From positions 194,434-258,433 of the forward strand of contig RQTK01000168.1 in assembly GCA_003991915.1 (NCBI GenBank): a stretch of DNA of 64,000 nt, written 5' to 3'. Below are positions 48,050-59,700 of this stretch, in pieces. The DNA comes from Elysia chlorotica. Taxonomy: Eukaryota; Mollusca; Gastropoda; Plakobranchidae. The notes beneath the pieces were generated by a model. It saw only the letters and a list, made by a program, of their open reading frames with translations. It was not told the origin of the DNA and did not search any database. A program made the position numbers and the translations under genes. Position 1 is the stretch's first letter; the number at the start of each line of letters is the position of its first letter.

Positions 48050-50201
48050 AATTTTGTATGTGCTGTTTTTTGTTTGCTTACCACACATGAAAGTTGTTTT
48101 TATGTGTTTGGAAATCATAAGATTTTCAATGTGGAGAGATGAGAGCATTTTTCCTGCATAATCTTAATGATGAACTAAATTTGGAATCTTTAATTTTAAC
48201 TGCCTAATTTGATGCATATGAATTTCTTTAATTGAAGAGATCACATACTGTTATTTTAGTTTTTAAATATTTATTTCAATGTATTGCAAAGCTTATATAA
48301 AAAGGTATTGTATATTGCCAAAAGATAATTTTGAAAGAGCTAGGTTTAGTCAGAATAAAATAAAAAACAAAAACAGATATTGAACTAATTAGGCATTAAG
48401 TTACATTGTGATATAATGAGACATATGTTACATATGTATTTTTACTACCCTGTTTCTAATCATGGTTGTGCACATGTATTATTTTGAGTTGTTTCAATAG
48501 ATCTGTCATAATTCTTGTTATATTTTCATATTTTAAATTACATTGTACTAACATGTACAACTCCTAACTGTAGACAAACAAAAAGCATTTCTTTTCCTTC
48601 AACAACAAACTAGCTTGAACAGTGGTATTCTTCAAGAGTCTACCATCATTTTGTCATAATTGAATTTGAGAATAAAATATTAATTTTTATCTTTAGAAAA
48701 GTAATTAGTTTTATACAAAAAGCATTTGTAAGGGCAATTCCTTTTTTTTTTCATCAGGCTGTTTAGGAATGTGATTTCACCAAGTCCTGTAACTTCTTTG
48801 GAAGACATAATCTCTGCTACAGGTTTTAGTTAGGCCATCAAGCAATAGCGTTGGCAACGGAGTGAGTAATGCTTACTGGGGCAGAAATTGCAGTGATTAA
48901 ACGTAATTAAAAAAGAGTGCGAACCGAAAGATTTTCAGGTAGTAAAGGACACGACAACATTTCTGATTTTTGAAAATTAAGTCTGTCTTCCAACAACTTG
49001 GAATAAATTTAGGTGAAATGACACTCTCAATAGGGTGTATTTACTTAGACTCACATCCTTACAGGGTCTTTTCCTATGTATATCATAGATGATGTCGCCA
49101 TTCTGTTCATGTGGTATTTAAAAAATAGCCCCTTTCATTTTTATGTTCGCTCACCATTATAATCATAGGTAGTTTCATAAGCTTTTAAAGTGGTGCAATG
49201 TTAACTTGTCTTTCGACTGCTTTAGGATGATAAAATAATATCAAAGTATTGATCATTACTGGCATTTATGGCTATTTTGTATCAAATGTGTGTAGTGAGT
49301 TGATAGACAGTATTTTAGTTTTCAAAAATTTATTTATTTATATTTTAAATTAAGGTTTGCTTCTTTTTTTCAAAGAGTATTTTGAAATGTTGAATTTTTG
49401 TTGTTTGTTTATACTTATACTCATGCATACAGTAAGTCCTCTTCAAACTTGTGTACTGAAAGAGCAGAAAAGAGAGAGTTTTTGTAATAAAGTGCCAAAA
49501 AGCCCCATTATACTTGTGTATATCTTAAAAACAAAATACCACTGTATCTCTCTATTTATGAGTGTTTGAAGGACATTTTTTTCAGTTAAAGTGCATTTAA
49601 TTCTTGTATATGAATGCACTATCAAAGAATGATTTTCTCTTCCTGTGCTAGATCTAGGAGTAAGTTTACCATATTAAATGTATTATCAAAAAGGTTTATG
49701 CTTAATCAGACTCATGAAATTTCTGTTTCACTTTATCTCTACCTTTTCTTAATGTAAAAGATCACTGGAACTGTAGATGTTACAAATATTTAAGTACTGG
49801 GTTTGAGAATCAATAGAATATCATTTTTTTTAAAATAAGGAAACTAATATCTCTTCTCAAATTTTACAAAATGGGTGTTTCATTTTCACAGTATTTTTAA
49901 CTTTTGGAAAGGAGAAAAAAAAAATTAGAAATCTGAAATGTCTAGCTTAATACATTTCTTTAAATGAAGTGATTATGTGTCATGTCTTGCAGCTAAGTTT
50001 TCAAAAGATTATTGGCATACACTGCATAGTCTGATCTGCATCCCCTTCTCTATTGTACGTGCTATCTCTTTTCGCTCTTTCTGGTACAGGCAAACTGATC
50101 TTTAATGTAAAAATAAAGTTAATATATCATAATTTTTTTTCAATATTAACTCTAAGCCTCTATCATTCCAAAATGGTTAAGGTACTTTTTTTAAATGTAT
50201 A

Positions 50202-50610
50202 CAGTGGAAACCTCACAAACCAAAGTCTGATAATTCGAGAGAATATGTTATTTTTTTCTCTTTGGTTCTATTTAAATCAGACTTGTAATTTGAAGTTTTT
50301 CTGGTTTGATTTCATAATTTGAAGCTGGCACCACCAATAGGCATTACAAAAGTACTATCTGTCAAGCAGGGTTTAACATATATTGCTGTTCACGACATTT
50401 GTTTAAAAGAAATTGTTGGGAGAAGGTTGCTAGAGAAAGAAAACAATAGGAAACTATCTTGAATGCAGTTTTTTCATATAACCATGTAATTACCTGTCTA
50501 CTAATTTTAACACTTTTGTGGTTCAGGTATGTCCCCTTCCGAAATTAGAATCCTATTAATTTAAAGTTCAGATCAAATCCCAAGCTATTTGAATAATGAG
50601 GTTTCCACTG
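50202..50610. mobile_element. Pogo/Tigger-like MITE, 409 bp
   Basis: The element begins CAGTGGAAACCTCA at 50202 and ends with the exact reverse complement TGAGGTTTCCACTG at 50597-50610, a perfect 14-bp terminal inverted repeat. A TA dinucleotide flanks each end (50200-50201 and 50611-50612), the target duplication of Tc1/mariner-superfamily elements. CAGTgGAAaCCTC followed by a TAATTCGA word at about 50230 resembles pogo/Tigger termini. The interior has no coding capacity for a transposase, so it is a non-autonomous copy. Confidence 0.85.
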
Positions 50611-50612
50611 TA

Positions 50613-53234
50613 TTTAATTTTTAGGGGATTTTCATCTTTTTATATCTCATATCCTGTAAGTATCTTAGCTCTTTTCCAGTTTTCAACAATATTTTATAAG
50701 GTTATGGTTTATGTCTAAGACAATATTCGAGTCAGAATTTTCGGGCTTGTGAATGAGATTTCCTCACCACAAACATTTCTGTCATGGGAATTATATGATT
50801 TTTTTTAAAGTTTTAAAATTCCAGTCAAAACAAAACAAAATGTTAAATGATAATTTTGCCTTCTTCAGTTTAATCCTAGCATCAACTTGTAAAGTTTGAT
50901 ACCAGGCATTGTATCTTTATGTAAAAAAGAAGTCATTAAACAACTGTTATCAGATCTAAAGCAATCACTTTAGAGAATAAACATTTTTTGTTCCTTTTTC
51001 ATTGTACCCTTTTTGTATATTAAGAATTATTTATTTCCTCACTGAAATTTGTCATAGCAATAAAAAAAGGCGTGCTTGTCATTTTTCACAAATAGTACTT
51101 CCATTTAAATATGGACAATATTAATTATTCATTTAAGGGTAAATATTGAGAATGAGAGGAAGTTTGAGTTGAAAAAGTACAACTGAAATACAAGTGATAA
51201 TTGTGCATACCTGTCCAACTATTGCTTGCAATATGTGATATATTTTTTGTTATACTGGTAAGTTGTGTACATATTACTTCATTATTCATGCTGAAAATCA
51301 CTCATCCCCATTGTTTAAAATTGATTGTTATTTGTCTCAGTAATAAAATAAATTTAAAAAAATGTTCACCATACTTTTATCTGTTTTGATATTTGGTTGT
51401 TTATTCAAGATGTATGAAGGAATTATTTGCAATCGTTTTCTCAAAGAATACAAGGTCATTGTTAAAGTTGTGTGGTAAGCTTTCCAAATGATCTTAGGGG
51501 TGCAGGAAAAATTTGAAAGAAAAGAACCTTGTATTAGTTGTATGTCTCCAGTGTTTCTGGAAGAATCTCCTACATGTGTACGAGGCCACCAACTGAGTTT
51601 TGAACCTGGGACCTCCTGCTGTTCATTCCAGATCACTGTTGAGAACCTGGCACCCCTGGTAAATTAGTTTCGACCCTGGTCTCAACAAGTCATTCAGATC
51701 AGATAACCTTGAATCTCCAGGCAACGCTGAAAGCAATTGTTCTCCCTAGGGCCATACCTGCTTGTTGTTTCGCTTTTTTTTCCTTCTGTTTTTTGTTAAC
51801 TTTTATCAGAGTGTCGATTCTTTTATTATACGAGTATGAACTCCATGTATCATTCGCACATGTATTCATTTTTTTTCTGCCTCCTCATTTCTTTCTCAAT
51901 GACTTGAAGGGGCAGAGCTGAAAGTTTGCATCAAAATAAGTATGGCGGGTGTCTAAATCAATCATATTCAGGGACAGTGTAATGCGATGTTTTTGATGAA
52001 ATGGAGTAAATTGACTTTCGTAGACCTTTTTTCCTCAAGACCCTTCAGATTTTCAGAATAAATAAAAACAGACTCGCATATATAAGAATATTATCTGTCT
52101 TGACTGTATTATACTTGAGCGAACAAAATTGGCACAGAAACAAAAGGAAGACCACTAAACAAACCAAGAATCAGAAATAAAACAACAGAGTAAAACATCA
52201 GAAGTGCACTGATTCTTGGTTCAACACATTGGCAAAAAAGAACATTTCTCTCGTTGACAGTCATTTTTTTACACTATTAAGTTGTTTCTATGCCCTTTAA
52301 GTGGCATTCACGTGCAGCCACTTCATTCAACGTATTCTCGTGGGTGGTAATATGGTAGCAACAATATCAACAGCAGCACTGGAAGAAGTTAGCTGATGAG
52401 CCATGTAGCTTCTCAAATTTCAAAGCGACTAGAATGGTGTTCATCTTTGGATATAAAATATTATGTAAAAAATATCAACAACTGAAGAGCTCAAACATAC
52501 ATTTGTGCAATATGACAGGTATGCTATCATTCCTAAACCTTCCATTCCTCTTCACTTCAGTGAAATCAACGGGAACTCCATGTATCATTCGCAGGCATTT
52601 TCCTCCTAGATGTGCTCATGTTCATCGTTTCTATGTAAGTGTAGACACTTTTCTCGATCTATAGTGAAATTTATCTTTTTTACAGGCTGTTGTCTTTTTT
52701 AAAAAAAACCACATGATCCAGGTTAATCTAACCATAACAATTATTATTAATACATGTATTATGTTGTGTATCGGAAATACAGATTTCCATTTTTAAACTT
52801 TTTATCTCTAGTAAGTTAATGCTTCTCTCTTTTATGCCATTTTTGCGACAAAAGGCCCTTTGTATATAAATTGTGCAATCTATTTAGTCATTTTACTTGT
52901 TAACACAAAAGGCAGCCTACTTTCCACCTCACAACGTAAACTATGTTTCGTGCTATGAAATGAAGACGTTTCTTTCATCAGATGCTATTGTTATACAGGT
53001 ACATGTACTATTAATATAAATTATAAATTTCTTTCCTTTAATTTAATTGTTATACACGTAATACGAATCACTAAAGGTGAGAACCGGCGAGACCAGCATG
53101 TGCAACATATGTTTTGATCTGTGTGCTCTATCTACATGTATATCATTTCTCAGCCTTTCCTCCCTCTACACATTTTCACATTCCAGCCAGTTCTCTCTAT
53201 CTCTCTTATCTCGATTTAATTTTTCACTCTTTTC
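50613..53234. other. Intergenic DNA between SYVN1 and gene 4
   Basis: No supported gene. Contains the possible SINE at 51480-51655. A possible very degenerate trace of the gene 4 terminal exon lies at about 53098-53135 (ATATGTTTTGATCTGTGTGC against ACCATGTGTTTGATCTGTTT at 54139-54158). Confidence 0.45.
51480..51655 (-). mobile_element. Probable SINE with tRNA-like B box
   Basis: The minus strand has CAGGAGGTCCCAGGTTCAAAAC, a B-box-like GGTTCAAA, then a body unlike the common SINE family here (GGAGATTCTTCCAGAAACAC, CACCCCTAAGATCATTTGG). This may be a second SINE family with one copy in the window. No target duplication identified. Confidence 0.45.
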
Positions 53235-53595
53235 TGTCTATTTCCTCTTCATCTCTCATTTTCCTTTCTTATAGAACCGCACCTTACGATTCCCTTTACT
53301 GTATCTTCCTCAACTTATTTTCCCTCATAACTATATCTATTACAACCCCATAACCATCTTCTCATATTTTCTTTTTCTAACCCCTCAATTCAACAACTAT
53401 TCTATTCCGTAATTATAGTTTTGAAACAAGTAAGCTTATGTTATTCATTTTACTGCATCTTTATCATCTTTTCCACTATTTACATTGTATTGCCACACTC
53501 TCATATAATTTCTTCTTTTTCAGTCACTCTACTTTCTCAACTTAAGAAGTACAGTATTCTTTCCCGCCTTTGTAGTCTTAAAACACACGTTACTA

Positions 53596-53661
53596 ATGAC
53601 TGAAGATGTTATCCGGTGACATATCCTCGAACACCAGCCTCTGCACCATGTGTTTGATGTA
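53596..53661 (-). pseudogene. Degenerate copy of the gene 4 terminal exon (unit A)
   Basis: Minus-strand reading gives IKHMVQRLVFEDMSPDNIFSH and a stop, against IKHMVQTLVPEDMSPDDSFSD in the working exon. It lacks the upstream half of the exon, which is replaced by TATC repeats starting at about 53659, and has no acceptor. Confidence 0.75.
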
Positions 53662-53702
53662 TCTATCTATCTATCTATCTATCTAGCTAGCTAGCTAGCT
53701 AG
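53659..53702. repeat. (TATC)n / (TAGC)n microsatellite
   Basis: About six TATC units followed by five TAGC units. It abuts the degenerate exon copy. A longer TATC array is at the same relative place in unit B. Confidence 0.9.
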
Positions 53703-53799
53703 TTAGCTATATGCTTTCTCCAATTTTCCCATCTACCTTCCTACTGCTATCTCTTACGTTCTATCATGTTCACCATCCTCCTAGTTCCACCCCCCTCCC

Positions 53800-53826
53800 C
53801 CCTCTCTCTCTCTCTCCCTCCCCCCT

Positions 53827-53860
<34 letters not shown>
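53800..53860. repeat. CT-rich microsatellite
   Basis: CTCTCTCTC and CCCTCCC runs between the degenerate and the working terminal exons of gene 4. Confidence 0.85.
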
Positions 53861-53861
<1 letters not shown>

Positions 53862-53963
53862 CTCTCCAATTCTTTTTTTTTATCTCTCACATTTTTCCTG
53901 TCACATTTTTTTCATATATACCTGCACCATGTGGTTTCTCAACTTCTTTTCCGCCATCATATT

Positions 53964-53969
53964 TTTATT
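53964..53969 (-). promoter_or_regulatory. Candidate gene 4 polyadenylation signal
   Basis: AATAAA on the minus strand about 117 bp past the gene 4 stop codon, a plausible distance for a short 3' UTR. No transcript evidence. Confidence 0.35.
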
Positions 53970-54085
53970 ACCGCTCCATTATTCCTTTCACGTCTTATCA
54001 CTCAGCACAATTTTCCTCCTCTTTCAGACTAAAGTTCTGAACCACACGTATGCTATTACCAGAGACATGTAAGTCTCTGCTAATG

Positions 54086-56668
54086 CTAATCACTGAAGCT
54101 GTCATCCGGCGACATATCCTCGGGTACCAGTGTCTGCACCATGTGTTTGATCTGTTTGCTCTTGGTGAGCATGGCCCTGGTGTCAGCGCGCCGGGACTGA
54201 ATCTCGGCCAGGATGCCAGCCACCTGGTGTAACGATAGAGCATTCGCACGTCAATCAATGGGCTACAAGATAAACATATTATGGTGGTGATCGGTAGTTG
54301 GTAACAACTACATGTACAAAATAGGAACAGTAAATTTACTAACAGACAACTATAGAAGAAATGTTCAATAAAAATTAATTTCGTTGCAGTGCGCACAATG
54401 GTTGTTACTTTTATCTTGTGGAGAAGTATAGATGTAGGGTACATATTATTTAATATTTTCCAGTATAGAACACGTTGTCTGATCTCCTTAGTGCAATCCA
54501 TAGCCAACATCAATTTCTTTACATTGCAATTAATTTGGAATTTCTTTTCCCAGAGTGAAGCAGCGTACGATGTTTCACCTTATTCTTTTTTTTTTTTATC
54601 AAATATGCAAGATCTTTTCTCCCCAGTAGTCCAATATTAACGTTCTTAAACGTAAGTTGTGTACAGTTTTCGACATTATTTTTAATTATTTTTCAAGGGA
54701 TTGCATTATAATATTAGGTTAAAGTCTAGCTGCACGTAAAGGCAGTATTGGTGTTTCGCAATGGACTCTTCGTAATTCATTCGCCTACCTTGTAGGCTTA
54801 CCCTTACATCTGTAACATAAAGAATGTTACGTTCTATAAATTGTTGGATGAGGGGAATATTTATTGAACATTTCTTTTATAGTTGTCTGTTAGTCTGTGG
54901 AAAGAAATTGAAAATAAAACCGCAGCATATTGTGGCAAAAGATTTAACTTAAATGCTTTTGCTGTATTGCTAGGAATCACACATTCTGAGTCATTTAACA
55001 AAAGGACACTAACATTAAATCCTGTCATTCTGTTTGGAGAAATGTCTATCCCAAAAATGAAATATGGTAACGGTTAACATCTAATAAATATATTTTGAAG
55101 ATGAACGTCATTTCAGGAAGGTATTTAAATAACCACAGACTTAGTCATAAGATCATGTATTGATCGAAAACTATTATATGTCATATTTGTCAATAAGAAT
55201 TTAAAAAAAATCAAAAGGAAAAAAAGGCGAGGACGAGAGGAAAAGGTTGCACATGCCAAACAAAAGGTTAAAAAAACAAACAAACTAAAAAGTATATGCT
55301 TCAAACCAAAGTGTCTCTATAACATATGTCTAAAGATAGACCTCTACCCAGAAGAATAAAAAAGAATGCATACCGACACTCCATCGATTTTTTTATTGAC
55401 TTAAAACGGTATATTCTAGAAATATGATTACAATGTTATTGTATGTGGTAACTGATAAAATAAATCTTTACAAAACAGAATAGAAGAAGCTTCATAGATT
55501 GCAAAAGCACTTACACCTATTTAGAGAAAAGTGAACAGAAAAACAAGCAACCAACAAACAAACAAATAAAAACAACCCAACAGCGATAAAAGAAGCAAAG
55601 AAAACAACCAAAATTTAAACACCACTTCAAGATCGTAAGCTTGTTAATTACCCGAACAAAACCTGCAGAAAATTCGTACAGCTGATGAGACCTCTCTGCA
55701 ACCAAGCGTTTCGATATAATTATTTTAATGAAAATATACGCAAACTAGAGTAAGTAGAAAATGGACAAATTTACATTTTTCAACATCAACAACAACTAAA
55801 AACAACAACATCATCATCAACAACATCAACAATAACAACAACAACAACAACAACAAAAAATAATAAAAATAACAGCAACAACAATAGTAACAATCACAGT
55901 AACACTCACAAGATCGACAATAGCTACAACAAAATACCTACAAGAAACAGTAAGCATTTTTCAACATCAACAACAACTAAAAACAACAACAAGAGCTACA
56001 ACAACAACAACATCAACAGCAACAACAACAACAACAGCAATAACAACCATAACATAAATAAAGAAAAAAAATAACAGCAACAACAATAGTAACAATCACA
56101 GTAACACTCACAAGATCGACAATAGCTACAACAAAATACCCACAAGAAACAGTAAGTACAAAAGCGCGCCATACTGACCTGCTGCCTGGGCGCGGCCACA
56201 CTTCTCCTCATCAGTTCATAGTTTGGCTGCGGCGCTGTCTTCGGCCGCTGTTTCGCTGCCGCTCCCACACTCGTTTCTGTCTCATTTCCTCTTCATCTCT
56301 CATTTTCCTTTCTTATAGACCCGCACCTTACGATTCCCTTTACTATATCTTCCTCAACTTATTTTCCCTCATAACTATATCTATTACCCATAACCATCTT
56401 CTCATATTTTCTTTTTCTAACCCATCAATTCAACACCTATTCTATTCCGTAATTATATGTAACATGTAATTCCTTTACTGCATCTTTATCAACTTTTCCA
56501 CCATTTACATTTGTATTTCCACCCTCTCACATAATTTCTTCTTTTTCATTCACTATACTCACTTAAGAACTACAGTATTCTCTGCCGCCTCTGTAGTATT
56601 GAAATCACGTCGGCTCATACTAATCACTGAAGATGTTATCCGGTGACATATCCTCTGCATCATGTGTT

Positions 56669-56744
<76 letters not shown>

Positions 56745-59700
56745 GGCACTTTTCAGCATAAACTTCTACCATCTGTTGATGAATTTCCGTGGGGGTTTGT
56801 CCTTTTAAGTGAAGGAATTTGATGACAGAGCGATATTCAACGGACTCCATGGCAGACAATTTGTAAACAACAAATGACAACTTCCTAGGGGTTGTTTTAC
56901 TTGATGCGCTAAAAGGTGCAGAAAAAAAATTCCGATTTTCCCCAAATTTTGCATGCCGTGTTCAACATAGATGATCTAGCTACCTACAAAATTTCTTTAC
57001 TCTAGTACAACTGCTTCAAGGTCAAGCTAAGGACATAATGAACACCCCTCGTAAATGCGTGTAAAATGGGTCTAGTACTTACTGGTGACATGTTAGTCAT
57101 AAGATCATATATTGATCAAAAACTATATATGTCATATTTGTCTATGAGAATTTCCAAAAAAAAAAATCAAAAGAAAAAAGGCGACGACGAGAGGAAAATG
57201 TTGCAAATGCCAAAAAAAAAAAAGACTTGTAAAAAAAAAAACCCAACTAAAAAGTATATGCTTCAAACCAAAATGACTCTATAATCTATGCCTAAAGATA
57301 GACTTCCACCCAGAAGAATAAAAAAGAATGTACAACGACACTCCATCGATTTTTAATGACTTAAAACGGTATATTTCAGAAATATGAATATACTGTTATT
57401 GTACGCGGTAATCCCGATTACTGTTGATAAAATAAATCTATACAAAACAGAATAGAAGAAGCTTCATAGATTTCAAAAACACCTACACCTATTTAGACAA
57501 ATGAACAGAAAAATAAACAACCACCCAACCAACAAACAAACAAATAAAAAACAACCCAACAACGACAAAAGAAGCAAGAAAACTCTAACCAAACTTTGAA
57601 CATTACGTGACCACTCCAAGATCGTAAGTTTTTTCAAGTACCCCAACAAAATAACTGGCGAAAATTCTACAGGTGATAAGACCTCTCTGCAATCCAAGGG
57701 TTTCGGTATAATTATTTTAATGAAAATATACGCAAACCAGAGTAGGTAAAAAATGGACAAATTTACAATTTTCAACATCAACTAAAAACAAACAAACAAC
57801 AACAACAACATAATACCCGCAAGAAACAGTAAGTAAGTACAAAAGCACGCCATACTGACCTGCTGCCTGGGCGCCGCCACGCTTCTCCTCATCAGTTCAT
57901 AGTTTGGCTGCGGCGCTGTCTTCGGCCGCTGTTTCGCTGCCGCTCCCACAAAAGTCATCATTTGCCCCAAGGCTCTCTGCCTCTGAGCTCTGATATCCAA
58001 CTCTTGCTGGGTGATGACCCTGCGGGTGAAAACTCTGGCATCTCTCTGTTCAGAAACAGCATCTACATGTCCGTTCTGCTGACCATAGGATGAAACTGAG
58101 GTCTGTCTGCGAGTAGAGTTTTCATGGTGCCCAGTGAGAGGCCGTGCGGCCTGCTGATTTGGAGCGTCTGAGGGAGAACTTGTGCGCATGTCCCGCGAGC
58201 TCCTGGGTATGTGCGAGTTGGGTCTTGGCCTGCGACAGTTCGCTGTGTTGGGAGTGTGTTGTGTCCCCGAGCGGGGTGTCACACTCTGAGATTCTCGACT
58301 GGGGTGGTTATCGTTGTTGTCTGTGTAGGGGCGTGTTTGGGGATTATCTCGCCTCTTAGGCGGCGCACTCCAAGCTACACGTCTGTTGAGAAGGTAGCCA
58401 TTCCTGTTTGGACCGCCATTCGTCGTAGGTTTAGTTACGCTTGGCGGGTCATCACCCAAACTGTTATTTGCAACTGGCACGGGAGGCCCGAAAGACTCTT
58501 TAGGTACATATATGGGCGTTGCAGTTGTCCCCGCTGAACTGATTCTTCCGTTAGGCCTATCACTGGCTGGGTCAAATATGACATCAAACATATCCAAGAC
58601 ATTCTTTCTTGAGTCTGTGTTGACTTGACTCTCGGCTTCTCGGCCGTACTTAGGAGTTACAGGCCGGTGAGCTCTCGGCGAGGTGGACGATTTGGGGCGT
58701 GTGCTTATTTCACCCTTGGTATCTCTATTAGAATAGAACCCAGAATGTGTAGCCGCTCTCGGGAGAGGCTTAGGATTGCCTGAGCTGGATGCCCCTTTTG
58801 AGGCCCCACCGTTCTTCTCCAACGCATGCTGCAGGAAACTTCTTCTCTTCGAATCTAGGACAATCCGGCGGTTAAAGAATTCGTTTCTGTACGCAGACGC
58901 AGCTGAGACTTTCTGCCTTTCTGCAGCAGCTCCATCCTCATCGTCGTTACCTCGTTCGTTGTCTCTGTCTTTTGCCGACCCCGATCTTTGCAAACTCTCT
59001 TTGCTACTCTGAGGTCGCCTTTTCACCTTATCGCTTTGAGCGGGCAGCCCTGATTGTGGTTTGCTATCAGTAGCATCTGCTGCCTCGCCACCTTCCAGTT
59101 CATACCGGCGCTCCAGCAGGATGCTTTTTGCGTTCATGGCACGCGTATCAGGCTGGCCATATGTTTGCAAACCTGTGAAACAGGGAGAAAGCCGTGAATT
59201 GTCCGCAAACTCCATACCGAGATATCATAAGAATTTTGATTGGTTCAATTATATCATGACATAGCGTCAAGGCGTCCAAAAACAAGGTCAAGTCACCAAA
59301 TTGGACGATGTGAAAAAATTTGGCACAGCAAGGATAAAAGTGATGTTATTTCCTTTTCATTTTAAGCAGAGATAGGACAGAGTTATACATAGAGAATATT
59401 TTCCAGCCCACACAATCAGCCTACACTGCAAAAATGTGAACGGTCCTATCTATGTTTTCGGTATTTTTAAAAAAATTCATAAATGATTGTTCATTTGATA
59501 TCTATCGTTGCTAAATAAATATAGCTCACTTTGATTCTTGGTGCAAGTTTATGTATTGTTTCGTTGACTTTGCCTTCTATTTTTGGACGCCTTGCATAGC
59601 TTACATCTTTTATACTGTAATGTATTTTCCGTGTATATTATACCAAGGATTGCCTAAAAATTAGATTGCCAATATTTTACAAACTGAAACTATTCGCGAG

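Larger units (their letters stand above)
53235..56268. repeat. Tandem segmental duplication, proximal unit A
   Basis: About 3.0 kb that is repeated, with internal indels, in unit B (56272-57948). Shared anchors: TTTCCTCTTCATCTCTCATT at 53248 and 56284 onwards; CACCTTACGATTCCCTTTAC; a degenerate gene 4 terminal exon ending in a TATC repeat; AGTCATAAGATCATGTATTG at about 55144 and 57098; TTTAGAGAAAAGTGAACAGA-type sequence at about 55518 and 57490; and the tail of gene 4 exon 3 at 56162-56268. Unit A keeps the working terminal exon (54086-54223), which unit B lacks. Confidence 0.85.
56272..57948. repeat. Tandem segmental duplication, distal unit B
   Basis: Second copy of the unit, joined head-to-tail to unit A at about 56268-56275, where exon 3 sequence runs straight into TTTCTGTCTCATTTCCTCTTC of the unit start. 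Its upper end runs into the intact exon 3. Compared with unit A it lacks the working terminal exon and the 54.2-55.1 kb segment, and instead holds a TATC array and a mariner-like fragment. Confidence 0.85.

Noticed and set aside
53998-54513. 171-codon minus-strand frame over the gene 4 terminal exon
   Set aside because: It reads the terminal exon in the wrong frame; the frame ending in PEDMSPDDSFSD joins in phase with exon 3 and is supported by the degenerate duplicates.
57782-59215. A single 477-codon open frame as one intron-less gene
   Set aside because: Its first 14 codons and last 26 or so codons read through a splice acceptor (59174-59173) and donor (57859). Splicing to 59951-60047 and 54086-54223 gives consistent phases and a better protein.
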